Shown one piece after another: positions 33,523-43,718 of a DNA stretch of 64,000 nt; the first letter of the stretch is position 1, and the number at the start of each line of letters is the position of its first letter. The stretch covers positions 186,001 to 250,000 of the forward strand of contig NZ_JBEWYP010000005.1 in the NCBI RefSeq assembly GCF_040566555.1, read 5' to 3'. Origin of the DNA: Sediminicola sp040566555. Its GTDB lineage: Bacteria; Bacteroidota; Bacteroidia; Flavobacteriales; Flavobacteriaceae. The translations under genes and the position numbers were made by a program. Under the pieces are notes generated by a model that ran no database searches, was not told the origin of the DNA, and saw only the letters and a program-made list of their open reading frames with translations.

Positions 33523-36363
33523 CTACCCCACAACGTTTACAATTTTCCCAGGAACTACAATTACTTTCTTTGGAGTGCGACCTTGTAGTTGTTCTTGTGT
33601 TTTTTTATGGGCCATAACGGCGGACTCAATATCGGCTGCCGACATATCTGCGGGAAGCTCCATTTTAAAACGCATTTTTCCGTTAAAGGAGATAGGATAT
33701 TCCTTGCTGCTCTCCACTAAGTATTTTCCATCATATTTTGGAAATTCTGCAGTTGCGATAGAAGCTTTATATCCCAATTTACTATATAATTCCTCTGCTA
33801 TATGAGGGGCATATGGAGAAACCAAAATGGCCAGAGGTTCCAAGATGGACTTGCTGGTACATTTTTGAGTAGACAACTCATTAACACAGATCATAAAACT
33901 GGATACCGAAGTGTTGAAAGAGAAATTCTCAATATCCTCCTCTACCTTTTTAATGGTCTTGTGCAATGTTTTAAGATTATCCGCAGTCGCCTCCTCATCT
34001 GTTACGTTGAATGCTCCTTCTTCGCCGGAATGATAGAGTCGCCACATTTTTTTCAAAAAGCTGTGGACACCGGTTATACCGGCCGTATTCCAGGGCTTGG
34101 ACTGCTCCAAAGGCCCAAGGAACATTTCGTACAAACGCAAGGAATCTGCCCCATAATCTTCGCATATACTATCTGGACTGACAACATTATATTTGGATTT
34201 GGACATTTTTTCAACCTCTCTGCCAACAATATAAACACCGTCTTCTAAGAGGAATTTAGCGTCCTTAAAGTCGGCATAAAGTGGATTTTCCTTGAACTTT
34301 ACCAAATCCAACTCATCTGAAGGATTCACCAAGGACACATCTACGTGAAGTGGTTGTACAGATCTGTCTCCTATTAAATTTTTTGAAACCAAGGTATTTT
34401 CACCTTCAATCCTATAAATAAAGGCACTGGTACCGGTAATCATCCCCTGATTAATGAGCTTCTTTGCAAATTCTTCTTTGGGAACTACCCCTTTATCGAA
34501 AAGAAATTTTTGCCAAAAACGGGAATACAACAAATGCCCGGTGGCATGCTCACTTCCGCCAATATAAAGATCCACATCCTGCCAATAGTTAATGGCATCC
34601 TGCGAAAATATCTCACTTTCATTATTGGGATCCATATACCGATTAAAATAGAAAGAGCTCCCCGCCCAACCTGGCATGGTATTCAGCTCTAATGGGAATA
34701 CGGTCCTATGATCTATCATCTTATTGCTGACCACTGTATGCTCCACCGTGTTCCATGCCCAAGTAGTGGCATTCCCCAAAGGCGGTTCCCCCGTTTCCGT
34801 AGGTAGGTATTTTTCAACTTCGGGCAATTCAATGGGCAGGTATTTTGACTCGATCATTTGAGGCATTCCTTCCACGTAATATACCGGGAATGGCTCCCCC
34901 CAATAACGCTGACGGCTAAATACCGCATCACGCAATCTATAATTGATCTTCCCTTTACCCTGCTCCAATTTCTCCAATTCGTAAATGGCCAATTTAACCG
35001 CTTTTTTATAAGGCAGCCCGTTAAGGAAATCAGAGTTCGAAATAATGGTCTTTTCTTTATCCGCAAAAGCTTCTTCAGAGATATCGATCCCCTCAAAAAT
35101 ATTGGGAATAGGGATATTGAAATGTTTTGCAAAATCATAATCACGCTGATCCCCGCATGGAACGGACATTACTGCTCCTGTTCCATAGCCCGCCAACACG
35201 TAGTCCCCTATCCAAACCGGAACAGGTTCTTTCGTAAACGGATGTGAGGCATAGGCACCTGTAAAAGCCCCTGATATGGTCTTTACATCGGCCATACGAT
35301 CCCGCTCCGAACGTTTTGCGGTAGCTTCTACATAGTCCGCTACTTCCTCTTCTTGTTCTGGGGTCGTAATTAAGGACACCAATTCATGTTCTGGTGCCAA
35401 GGTCATAAAACTGGCACCAAAAATTGTATCTGGCCTGGTCGTAAATACCTCAATTGGATAAGAATTTTTTACATCTCCAGAAGGAATTGTATGAAAGGTT
35501 ACCGAAGCACCTTCCGAACGGCCAATCCAATTTACCTGGGAATCTTTTAATGGCTGTGGCCAGTCCACTTTTTGCAAATCGTCCAACAAGCGTTGGGCAT
35601 ATGCAGATATTCTCATACTCCACTGGGTCATCTTCTTACGGATCACCGTGTGTCCGCCACGCTCGGATACCCCATTGACAATTTCGTCATTCGCCAAAAC
35701 GGTCCCTAGGGCAGGGCACCAATTGACCTCCGTTTCGGCCAAATAGGTCAGCCTGTATTGCAATAAAATTTCTTGTTTTTTCTTCGGAGTAAATCCGCTC
35801 CATTGAGATGCCGTGAAAGCAACCACATCTTCATCACATACTGCCTTAACACCGCTATTACCATCTTGCTCAAATAAAGCAACAAGCGTAGTTATATCTT
35901 CAGCCTTATTAGCTTCCTTATTATACCATGAATTAAAAAGTTGAATAAAAATCCATTGTGTCCATTTATAATAATCGGGATCAGAGGTGCGTACCTCCCT
36001 GCTCCAATCGAACGAGAACCCGATTTTATCCAATTGCTCCCTATACCTTTTAATATTGGCAGCCGTGGTAATGGCCGGGTGCTGTCCTGTTTGTATCGCA
36101 TATTGCTCCGCTGGCAACCCAAAAGAATCATATCCCATTGGATGCAGTACATTAAAGCCCTTATGTCTTTTGTAACGGGCATATATATCACTGGCTATGT
36201 AACCTAGCGGATGTCCCACATGCAACCCGGCTCCAGATGGGTAGGGAAACATATCCAACACGTAATATTTTGGTTTATCAGAGGTGTTTTGCGCTTCAAA
36301 AGTGCCTTTTTCGGCCCATTCTTTCTGCCATTTATCCTCAATCTGTCTGAAATCGTAGCTCAT
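33523..36363 (-). CDS. leuS: Leucyl-tRNA synthetase
   Basis: A 946-residue class Ia synthetase charging tRNA-Leu. The HIGH equivalent is HVGHPLGY near residue 47, the KMSKS motif is intact (EKMSKSKYNVV) and the CP1 editing domain is present with TTRPDTIFGA. The C-terminal anticodon-binding domain ends with the flavobacterial GRTPKKVIVVPGKIVN. Length is normal. A TATTTTTG -7-type element lies at 36421-36428 on the minus strand. Confidence 0.97.
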   Translation of the reverse strand: MSYDFRQIEDKWQKEWAEKGTFEAQNTSDKPKYYVLDMFPYPSGAGLHVGHPLGYIASDIYARYKRHKGFNVLHPMGYDSFGLPAEQYAIQTGQHPAITTAANIKRYREQLDKIGFSFDWSREVRTSDPDYYKWTQWIFIQLFNSWYNKEANKAEDITTLVALFEQDGNSGVKAVCDEDVVAFTASQWSGFTPKKKQEILLQYRLTYLAETEVNWCPALGTVLANDEIVNGVSERGGHTVIRKKMTQWSMRISAYAQRLLDDLQKVDWPQPLKDSQVNWIGRSEGASVTFHTIPSGDVKNSYPIEVFTTRPDTIFGASFMTLAPEHELVSLITTPEQEEEVADYVEATAKRSERDRMADVKTISGAFTGAYASHPFTKEPVPVWIGDYVLAGYGTGAVMSVPCGDQRDYDFAKHFNIPIPNIFEGIDISEEAFADKEKTIISNSDFLNGLPYKKAVKLAIYELEKLEQGKGKINYRLRDAVFSRQRYWGEPFPVYYVEGMPQMIESKYLPIELPEVEKYLPTETGEPPLGNATTWAWNTVEHTVVSNKMIDHRTVFPLELNTMPGWAGSSFYFNRYMDPNNESEIFSQDAINYWQDVDLYIGGSEHATGHLLYSRFWQKFLFDKGVVPKEEFAKKLINQGMITGTSAFIYRIEGENTLVSKNLIGDRSVQPLHVDVSLVNPSDELDLVKFKENPLYADFKDAKFLLEDGVYIVGREVEKMSKSKYNVVSPDSICEDYGADSLRLYEMFLGPLEQSKPWNTAGITGVHSFLKKMWRLYHSGEEGAFNVTDEEATADNLKTLHKTIKKVEEDIENFSFNTSVSSFMICVNELSTQKCTSKSILEPLAILVSPYAPHIAEELYSKLGYKASIATAEFPKYDGKYLVESSKEYPISFNGKMRFKMELPADMSAADIESAVMAHKKTQEQLQGRTPKKVIVVPGKIVNVVG

Positions 36364-36581
36364 ATCAAAATATTTCTATAGTCCTGCCGTTTTACAGTAG
36401 CAACAGTATGGTATATCGGGCAAAAATAAGTTTAATCATTGAAAGGGGAAAAGATATTATCAACTTACAAAACTGAGATCAAAACCAATATTGAATTATT
36501 CTATTGAATATGATGGTTTTTTGAAATTTTAATGTGGTAAACGGCCCGAAGAATTATTACGTTGACAAATATACAAACAAG

Positions 36582-38471
36582 GTGAAAAAAAGGAATATCC
36601 AAAGACATTTACTGCTATTGCTCTTAGTCGGCTTTTGCAGTATCCAGCTACAAGCCCAATTGGGGTTTTGCCCTGGCAGTTCGGGTGATCCTATCTTTGA
36701 AGAGAATTTTGGAACCGGTACCACCAATGGCCCGCAATTACCGGCGGGAACCACCACCTATACCTACACCTCAGGGGCACCCAACGATGGATTTTACACC
36801 CTTTCCAGTAGAACCAATTACTTTAGCTGGCACGACACTCAAGATCATACCCCCAATGACACAGATGGCAAAGCCCTTATTATAAATGCTGATATTAATG
36901 CCGGGGAGTTTTTCCGATATAGGGTAGATGTTCTTTGTGAGAACACCACCTATGAATTTTCTTCTTGGTTGCTAAATCTACTGCCCCTTTCGGGATGCCT
37001 GAATGCCGGCATTCCTGTAAATGTAGATTTTGAGATCTGGGACGATACAGATACCCAATTATTGGCATCTGGGAATACTGGGGATATCACAGGAACCACT
37101 TCACCTCAATGGAATCAATATGGCCTGGTTTTTCAAACAGAGCCTGGACAGACGTCCGTAATTCTAAAAATGATCAACAATTCTCCTGGTGGATGTGGAA
37201 ACGACCTCGCCATTGACGATATTGTATTTAGAACCTGTGGAGATTTAGTTGAAATTACAGACTTAATGAACGAAACTGAGATTTCGGTTTGTGAAGCAGA
37301 TGCCCCAGTAACCATCTCAGAATTGAATGCCACTCCTGATTTTTCAGTTTATAGCACCCATGCTTTCCAATGGCAATCCTCTAACTCCAGTAGCAGTTGG
37401 ACAGATATTCCTGGAGAGACCGATCCAACCTTTACCCCTGCACCCATTTCAGAGTCTACCTTTTTCAGGGTAAAAGTAGCGGAAGATCCCATCAACCTCA
37501 TCAGCCCACTTTGTAGCTCTGTCTCGGAGGTATTTAAAGTGCTTGTCGTCAATACCCCATCCGCCCCCACAAGTAATGGTGATATTTCGGCATGTAGCAA
37601 CGACCCCATTCCTTTGGAGGTGAGTACACTTTTTGGGATAAAGGTAAACTGGTATGATGCTCCCACAGGAGGCAACTTGCTGCTGGCGGACAGCCATACC
37701 TATCAACCCACAGCGAACGGCACCTTTTATGCCGAAGCGGAAACCTCTGTTGCGGGTTGTATCTCTGACACAAGAACAGCTGTTTCCATTTTCTTTTACC
37801 AATTACCGGAGGTGGAAGATGAAACGGTAGCATTTTGTGAAAATTCCCAGACCATCTTAGATGCAAATTATGCGGGTACGGACCCTGTGACCTATGAATG
37901 GAACACTGGAGAAACTACATCCCAAATTACGGTGGCTGCGCCAGGCACATATACCGTTGGGGTTACCAATTCCGATGGATGTACCAACGTTAAAACAATT
38001 ACTTTGGAGCAAGTAGATGCCCCGATTATTTCCAATATTTCTTCAGATGAATATAGCATCTTGGTCACTACCACCTTTGAAGGGGATTTTGAATATTCCC
38101 TCAATGGCACTGATTATCAAGACAGTTCCGAGTTTGAGAATACCCAAGGCGGCCGGTATACCATATATGTCAGGGAAAAAAATGGATGCGGGGAAGTTTC
38201 CATGTCCTATACACATTTTGTAATCCCGAAATTCTTTACCCCAAATGGAGACCCTTACAACAATACCTTTGATCTTGTTGGCATAGAAAATTACAGCTCT
38301 TCCAGTGTCAACATCTTTGACCGCTACGGAAAACTTATAAAAAACTCTAGAAACTCCCCCTTTTCTTGGGATGGAACCTTTAATAGTAGAGAATTGCCCT
38401 CGGGGGATTATTGGTATATAATACAGATAGAGGACACTACCTTTAAGGGGCACTTTTCCTTGAAAAGATAA
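36582..38471 (+). CDS. Secreted multi-domain protein with T9SS type B (gliding-motility-type) C-terminal domain
   Basis: A ~629-residue exported protein. It has a signal peptide from the GTG at 36582 (KKRNIQRHLLLLLL...LQAQ; a GTG at 36534 is also in frame), an N-terminal ~190-residue jelly-roll-like domain rich in acidic and aromatic residues, two or three Ig/PKD-like modules with paired Cys (about 230-480) and a type B sorting domain (FFTPNGDPYNNTF, IFDRYGKLI, LPSGDYWYII). Type B domains send proteins through T9SS to the surface, where they stay attached. Function unknown, probably adhesion or glycan binding. Confidence 0.85.
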   Translation: MKKRNIQRHLLLLLLVGFCSIQLQAQLGFCPGSSGDPIFEENFGTGTTNGPQLPAGTTTYTYTSGAPNDGFYTLSSRTNYFSWHDTQDHTPNDTDGKALIINADINAGEFFRYRVDVLCENTTYEFSSWLLNLLPLSGCLNAGIPVNVDFEIWDDTDTQLLASGNTGDITGTTSPQWNQYGLVFQTEPGQTSVILKMINNSPGGCGNDLAIDDIVFRTCGDLVEITDLMNETEISVCEADAPVTISELNATPDFSVYSTHAFQWQSSNSSSSWTDIPGETDPTFTPAPISESTFFRVKVAEDPINLISPLCSSVSEVFKVLVVNTPSAPTSNGDISACSNDPIPLEVSTLFGIKVNWYDAPTGGNLLLADSHTYQPTANGTFYAEAETSVAGCISDTRTAVSIFFYQLPEVEDETVAFCENSQTILDANYAGTDPVTYEWNTGETTSQITVAAPGTYTVGVTNSDGCTNVKTITLEQVDAPIISNISSDEYSILVTTTFEGDFEYSLNGTDYQDSSEFENTQGGRYTIYVREKNGCGEVSMSYTHFVIPKFFTPNGDPYNNTFDLVGIENYSSSSVNIFDRYGKLIKNSRNSPFSWDGTFNSRELPSGDYWYIIQIEDTTFKGHFSLKR

Positions 38472-38578
38472 CCTTCCAATACACCTATTTAAATACTTTT
38501 ATTAAAATACCTCGGAAAACCTAAAGGGCCATTTCATATTCAATTTACTTTATTACTTTTACGTCATGATTTTTCGCT

Positions 38579-39457
38579 ATGAGCAAATCTTTTGAACGCT
38601 ATCAAAAAAGAAAACTGATCTCCTCTTATTTCTCGGTGGTACTTAGCATAGGCCTTGTACTTTTTTTACTGGGAATTTTGGGTCTTTTGGTATTGAATAC
38701 CAAAAAAATGGGGGATCATTTTAAAGAACAGATATCCATTTCGGTCTTCTTAAAGGACAGTGCAAAGCCTGTGGAGGTAGACCAACTACAAAAAAGTTTG
38801 GCCTTGGCAGAATACACCCGATCTGCAACCTACGTTTCCAAAGAGGAGGCTGCGGAACAGCACAGTGAGGAAATTGGTGAAAATTTTATCGAATTTTTAG
38901 GCTACAACCCTTTAAAGAACTCTATAGATGTAAAGCTGAAAGCAGATTTTGTCTCCACAGAGCAAATAGAGGATATTGCTTCCAACCTAGCCTCCAAGGG
39001 ATATGTGGACGAGGTGAGTTACGACCAACCTTTGATCACCTTATTGAACGAAAACGTAAAACGCATTAGCTTTTGGATTTTGGTGGCCAGTGCCATCTTT
39101 ACCTTTATTGCGGTATTACTGATCAATAGTTCTATTCGTTTATCCATTTATTCCAAAAGATTTATCATTAAAACCATGCAAATGGTGGGCGCTACCAAGA
39201 AATTTATTCGTCGGCCGTTTATTTACACCAATATTAAATTAGGCATGTTGGGAGCATTCTTGGCCTTGCTAGCCTTGGGCGGCACCCTTTACTACGTAAA
39301 CGATCAATTTCCCGAACTGAACCTTATGGACGATCCACTTGTCCTAGGCTTATTATTTGTCGGCGTTTTTCTTTTGGGAGTGCTTATATCCGTTTTGAGT
39401 ACCTTTTTTGCCACACAGCGTTTTTTAAATCTTAGGACAGACGATTTATATTACTAA
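38579..39457 (+). CDS. ftsX: Cell-division ABC permease FtsX
   Basis: A 292-residue FtsX: one N-terminal transmembrane helix (about 17-39), a ~130-residue extracytoplasmic domain, then three further helices in the FtsX/MacB order. With FtsE it activates septal peptidoglycan hydrolases. ftsE is not in the window, which is usual in Bacteroidota. It opens a compact cluster with DUF3098, uppP and truB, an order characteristic of the phylum. Confidence 0.92.
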   Translation: MSKSFERYQKRKLISSYFSVVLSIGLVLFLLGILGLLVLNTKKMGDHFKEQISISVFLKDSAKPVEVDQLQKSLALAEYTRSATYVSKEEAAEQHSEEIGENFIEFLGYNPLKNSIDVKLKADFVSTEQIEDIASNLASKGYVDEVSYDQPLITLLNENVKRISFWILVASAIFTFIAVLLINSSIRLSIYSKRFIIKTMQMVGATKKFIRRPFIYTNIKLGMLGAFLALLALGGTLYYVNDQFPELNLMDDPLVLGLLFVGVFLLGVLISVLSTFFATQRFLNLRTDDLYY

Positions 39458-39466
39458 ATTTGCGGT

Positions 39467-39730
39467 ATGAAGAAAAACAGCACGAATCAGAACCAAGGTC
39501 CGAAACCTGAATTTATCTTTCAAAAAAAGAACTATCTTTTTATGTTCATCGGCTTGGCCTGTATGGCGTTGGGATTTATCTTAATGAGCGGAGGAGGCAG
39601 TGACGATCCTACTGTTTTTAACCCAGAGATATACAACTTCAGGAGAATCCGTTTGGCCCCTACCTTGGTGCTATTGGGACTGGGTATTGAGATCTACGCC
39701 ATTTTGTTGAACCCCCACAAGAAAAAATAA
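39467..39730 (+). CDS. DUF3098 small membrane protein
   Basis: An 87-residue protein with two transmembrane helices (about 25-43 and 63-80) linked by a Gly/Asp loop (MSGGGSDDPTVFNPEIY), the DUF3098 signature. Function unknown, but it is almost always between ftsX and uppP in Bacteroidota, which ties it to envelope growth or division. It is separated from ftsX by 9 nt and from uppP by 3 nt. Confidence 0.9.
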   Translation: MKKNSTNQNQGPKPEFIFQKKNYLFMFIGLACMALGFILMSGGGSDDPTVFNPEIYNFRRIRLAPTLVLLGLGIEIYAILLNPHKKK

Positions 39731-39733
39731 ATA

Positions 39734-40519
39734 TTGGACTTACTACAAGCTATTATTCTTGCCATCATTGAAGGCATTACCGAATATTTACCTGTGTCAT
39801 CAACAGGGCACATGATCATCGCATCTTCCTTTTTTGGAATTGCGCAGGATGATTTTACCAAATTGTTCACCATTGTCATCCAATTGGGGACCATCCTTTC
39901 CGTGGTGGTACTATACTTTAAGAGATTTTTCCAAAGTTTGGATTTCTACTATAAACTATTGGTCGCCTTTATTCCAGCCGTAGTTTTTGGATTGTTATTA
40001 AGTGATGTCATAGATTCCTTACTGGAAAATCCGTTGACCGTGGCCGTGTCCTTGGTTCTTGGGGGGATCGTCCTATTAAAGGTTGATGATTGGTTTGGGG
40101 ATGCCGAAAATACGGAGATCTCCTATCGTACCGCTTTCAGAATTGGGCTTTTCCAGTGTTTGGCAATGATTCCCGGTGTCTCCAGAAGTGGAGCCAGTAT
40201 TGTAGGAGGTATGACACAGAAGCTTTCCAGAACAGCTGCAGCTGAATTTTCTTTTTTCTTGGCCCTGCCTACCATGTTGGGTGCCACTTTAAAGAAAAGT
40301 TATGACTATTACGATGCAGGCTTTACCCTTACCAGTGATCAGGTCAATTATTTGATCATCGGGAATGTGGTCGGTTTTTTAGTGGCACTATTTGCCATTA
40401 AAACCTTTATCGGATATTTGAGCAAGCACGGTTTCAAAATGTTTGGGTACTACCGTATCATTGTAGGTTTGGCCATTCTAATCATACATTTTTTCATTAG
40501 ACCTCTAACCGTGATATAA
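39734..40519 (+). CDS. uppP: Undecaprenyl-diphosphatase
   Basis: A 261-residue BacA/UppP membrane phosphatase that recycles the undecaprenyl carrier for peptidoglycan and O-antigen synthesis. Signature motifs EGITEYLPVSSTGH near residue 12 and PGVSRSGASI near 150 are intact. The start is a TTG at 39734: it gives MDLLQAIILAI, the expected N-terminus, and no in-frame ATG lies upstream. The low-efficiency start 3 nt behind DUF3098 suggests coupled translation. Its stop overlaps the truB start. Confidence 0.94.
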   Translation: MDLLQAIILAIIEGITEYLPVSSTGHMIIASSFFGIAQDDFTKLFTIVIQLGTILSVVVLYFKRFFQSLDFYYKLLVAFIPAVVFGLLLSDVIDSLLENPLTVAVSLVLGGIVLLKVDDWFGDAENTEISYRTAFRIGLFQCLAMIPGVSRSGASIVGGMTQKLSRTAAAEFSFFLALPTMLGATLKKSYDYYDAGFTLTSDQVNYLIIGNVVGFLVALFAIKTFIGYLSKHGFKMFGYYRIIVGLAILIIHFFIRPLTVI

Positions 40520-41223
40520 TGACGAAAGAAGACTACTTGCAAGGTCAGATATTGCTGATAGACAAACCGCTCACCTGGACCTCTTTTCAAGCAGTAAATG
40601 CCTTAAAATGGGCTATCCGACGAAAATTTGAACTCAAGAAAATAAAAATAGGCCATGCGGGGACATTAGACCCTCTTGCCACTGGACTACTCTTGGTCTG
40701 TACTGGAAAATTTACCAAAAGAATAATCGAGTTACAGGGTCAGGTAAAAGAGTATACGGGCACCATTACCTTGGGGGCCACGACCCCTTCTTATGATCTT
40801 GAGACCGAAGTTGACAATACCTATCCCACAGGGCACATCACAGAAGAACTGATTCATCAGGCCACAGAACAGTTTATTGGCGAAATTCAACAATTCCCGC
40901 CTGTATTTTCCGCCCTAAAAAAAGACGGAAAAAGGTTGTACGAGTATGCCAGGGAAGGAAAAGAAGTTGAAATACAATCGAGGAGCGTTGAAATTCTCAA
41001 ATTTGAAATATCCAATATTGAAATGCCCAACATTACATTCCGAGTCGTCTGTAGTAAGGGCACCTATATTAGGTCTTTGGCCAATGATTTTGGCAAAGCA
41101 TTGGATTCTGGCGCACATCTTTCTTCGTTAAGAAGAACCAAAATAGGTGATTTCAACGTAGATAATGCAGTAACACCTCTTGATTTTCAGGATGCACTGC
41201 TTCCTGATCGATTGAATACTTAA
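40519..41223 (+). CDS. truB: tRNA pseudouridine-55 synthase
   Basis: A 234-residue enzyme that makes the universal pseudouridine in the T loop of tRNAs. The catalytic Asp lies in GHAGTLDPLATG and the KGTYIRSL motif is present; it lacks the C-terminal PUA domain, a common short form. Translationally coupled to uppP by a TAATG overlap. Confidence 0.94.
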   Translation: MTKEDYLQGQILLIDKPLTWTSFQAVNALKWAIRRKFELKKIKIGHAGTLDPLATGLLLVCTGKFTKRIIELQGQVKEYTGTITLGATTPSYDLETEVDNTYPTGHITEELIHQATEQFIGEIQQFPPVFSALKKDGKRLYEYAREGKEVEIQSRSVEILKFEISNIEMPNITFRVVCSKGTYIRSLANDFGKALDSGAHLSSLRRTKIGDFNVDNAVTPLDFQDALLPDRLNT

Positions 41224-41294
41224 CGACAAAAGGGTTTAGTCCCACTGTCCGTCAATTATATAAAATCTAGAAAACCACAAGAGGTTTTAGATGT

Positions 41295-42023
41295 ATGAAA
41301 TTGAATAGAAGTCAACTTTCCTTTTTGATAACGTTCTTTTCCATGTCCCTAATAGTGTTGGCCCTTTACAACATTCATTTAGGTGCCAAGGAGCAGGAGG
41401 AGTATATTATTGAGCTTACTCTGCTTGATGACGAAGAGTTGGAAAAATTGCTGGAAGAAGAAAATAAAGTTGATAAGGTGGTGGATCAACCTAGTCAGAG
41501 CAAAAGTAATCTCGCCGTAAACGAAGCGTCAAAACCAAGCTTTGGAAAGCCAGAACCATTAAAAACCCTGGAGGAACTCAGGGAAGACCAAGAAACATCT
41601 TCCACTAGCGACGAAGAAACCGATTTTCTGAATTCTACAAACGGTTATGGCGCCAACCTTCAAAAACTAGCCAAACAACGAGAAGCGGCCAAGCAAAAAC
41701 TCGGGGAATTAGAGGCCAAGAAAACAAAAAGCACCAGCTATTCCAAAAGAAGTACTACCGTCTCCTATTCCTTGGTGGACCGTTATCATTATGATCTACC
41801 CATTCCAGTTTATACCTGTATTGAGGGAGGAAAAATTGTCATCAATATTCTTGTTGATCCCAGTGGCTATGTTGTAGAAGCAGAGGTAAATAAAAAAAGT
41901 TCCAATACTTTGAACGGATGTCTAGTAGAAAATGCCATTACCTATGCCCTCCTGGCAAGATTTAATTCCAGTGACGTTGAAAACCAAAAGGGAACAATTA
42001 CCTACTTATTCCAAGGAAAGTAA
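41295..42023 (+). CDS. TonB-like energy-transducer family protein
   Basis: A 242-residue protein with one N-terminal transmembrane helix (about 9-27), a Glu/Lys-rich periplasmic linker with coiled-coil character (about 35-150) and a C-terminal ~75-residue TonB_C-like fold (GGKIVINILVDPSGYVVEAEV ... GTITYLF, one Cys pair). TonB-C proteins span the periplasm and touch outer-membrane receptors. No exbB/exbD is near. Its last 18 bp overlap the convergent thioredoxin-like gene. Confidence 0.72.
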   Translation: MKLNRSQLSFLITFFSMSLIVLALYNIHLGAKEQEEYIIELTLLDDEELEKLLEEENKVDKVVDQPSQSKSNLAVNEASKPSFGKPEPLKTLEELREDQETSSTSDEETDFLNSTNGYGANLQKLAKQREAAKQKLGELEAKKTKSTSYSKRSTTVSYSLVDRYHYDLPIPVYTCIEGGKIVINILVDPSGYVVEAEVNKKSSNTLNGCLVENAITYALLARFNSSDVENQKGTITYLFQGK

Positions 42024-42632
42024 ATGCATCAGATCGGACACAGTATTTTTCCCTTTATCCCTGTTGTACCAAACTTGTAGCTCTTCCTTAAACTGTGGTG
42101 TAAGCTCTCCGTGCTCTTTTTTATAGTCATCGGCCAATTGTGCGGCCTCACTAGGTCTTGGTCCCCATGTCCATAGGATACGGTTAGTAGTAGCATCAAT
42201 CGCCAGCAATTTGGGAATTGATCTGGACCCCTTGGTAAGAAAATATTGCATGAGCTCTAAATGCTCATCCCTTTGAATTATTTTAAGGCTAATATTTGGA
42301 TTTATCTCTGCAAGTTTGTTGATGACGGGCAGGGTTTGAGCAGCATCCCCACACCAACTTTCAGAAAGGACCAACCATGTCATTTTATTGGAGATTTTAA
42401 CCATCTTGACCTTTACATCCTCAGGCAACTTTATCGTTTTGTCTAAACGCTTCATTCGTTGCTGGTTCAGCTTTGTATAATCCATATACATTTGGGTCTG
42501 TTCCAGTCCGGTTGTTCCAGACCTTAGAACCAATTGGTCCATCAATAATCTATAGTCACTATAGGACAAGGCATTGGAGACACCCTTGATTATCAGTTTT
42601 TTTATTGCTTTTTCTTTGGTATTATATGCCAA
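42006..42632 (-). CDS. Thioredoxin-family protein with WCGDA active site
   Basis: A 208-residue cytoplasmic protein (no signal peptide) with a thioredoxin fold in its C-terminal 110 residues: SESWCGDAAQT at the N-terminus of helix 1, cis-Pro in SIPKLL. The usual WCxxC is WCGDA, so only one redox Cys remains. The family is widespread in Bacteroidota and of unclear activity; monothiol or structural roles are possible. The start is a TTG at 42632; the ATG 26 codons later would remove part of the conserved helical N-terminus. Confidence 0.8.
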   Translation of the reverse strand: MAYNTKEKAIKKLIIKGVSNALSYSDYRLLMDQLVLRSGTTGLEQTQMYMDYTKLNQQRMKRLDKTIKLPEDVKVKMVKISNKMTWLVLSESWCGDAAQTLPVINKLAEINPNISLKIIQRDEHLELMQYFLTKGSRSIPKLLAIDATTNRILWTWGPRPSEAAQLADDYKKEHGELTPQFKEELQVWYNRDKGKNTVSDLMHLLSLE

Positions 42633-42715
42633 TGTTCCTCAGTTTAAGACAAAAATAAACGTCTCTTTTATTTAGATGATGCCAACAATCCCATAAAACG
42701 GGTTGCCGTAAACAC

Positions 42716-43645
42716 TTATAAATGCCTCTTCTTTATCATACCTCCGCGGGTATCGTTGATACTGTTCATCACCACAAAGGCATCGGGATCTATCTTGGAA
42801 ATCTCAATATTCAACTTTCGTATTTCCAATCGGGTAATTACGGTATAAATCACATCATAATCATTATGAATTCCATGTTTCCCATATCCACCCTTGGCGC
42901 GGTATATAGTTAACCCCCTTCCCAATTTTTCTGTTATCATGATTCTCATAGCTTCACTTTTCAGCGAAATAATGGTAACACCTGTATATTCTTCAATACC
43001 ATCCACTATAAAATCTAAGGTTTTCGAAGCCGACAAATAGGTCAGCATGGAATAAAGGGCAGTTTCAATAGAAAGCAAGTAAGCAGCAGCTAGAAATATG
43101 ACTACGTTAATAAGTATAATGATATCCCCAATTGTGGTCCCCATCTTTCTACTTAAAAAGATGGCCAAAACCTCCGTTCCATCCAAAACACCACCTCCTC
43201 TTATGGAAAGTCCTATTCCTGCACCTAAAAAGAAACCCCCAAAAACGGCTACCAACAATTTATCCTGGGTAATTTCTGGAAAGTGCATGGTGGCCAATAC
43301 CAAGGCAAGACCTAATATGGCTAAAGATGCTTTTATGGCGAATGTCTTTCCAATAACCTTGTACCCAAGTATTAGAAATGGTATGTTCACCACTATGATC
43401 AAAAGATATAGTGGCAATGCGGTTATTTCCGTAGCCAACAAAGAAATTCCCGTGGCCCCACCATCTATAAATCTATTTGGCAATAGAAAACTCTCCAGAC
43501 CAAATGCGGCAGAAAATATTCCCATTACTATAAAAAAGGTATCCTTAAAAAAGGAATTGAAGCTTATACGCAGTTTACGGGAACGTTTTAAATAAGACCC
43601 TGCATGGCTTAACACCCTATAACCTTTATTAATTCTTCCGTCCAT
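42716..43645 (-). CDS. YitT family membrane protein
   Basis: A 309-residue protein with about five to six transmembrane helices (FIVMGIFSAAFGLESF ... GGATGISLLA) and a C-terminal soluble DUF2179 domain (TVITRLEIRKLNIEI ... DPDAFVVM). Family function is unknown. The first ~20 residues are polar, so the ATG at 43645 may be somewhat upstream of the true start. It is separate from the export operon that follows. Confidence 0.85.
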   Translation of the reverse strand: MDGRINKGYRVLSHAGSYLKRSRKLRISFNSFFKDTFFIVMGIFSAAFGLESFLLPNRFIDGGATGISLLATEITALPLYLLIIVVNIPFLILGYKVIGKTFAIKASLAILGLALVLATMHFPEITQDKLLVAVFGGFFLGAGIGLSIRGGGVLDGTEVLAIFLSRKMGTTIGDIIILINVVIFLAAAYLLSIETALYSMLTYLSASKTLDFIVDGIEEYTGVTIISLKSEAMRIMITEKLGRGLTIYRAKGGYGKHGIHNDYDVIYTVITRLEIRKLNIEISKIDPDAFVVMNSINDTRGGMIKKRHL

Positions 43646-43718
43646 ATGGTCCAGCTTTTTGATTATACGATGAAATTAGTCTTTTCTTTAAACTTTTAAA
43701 GTCAACTCGCCCTACCGT

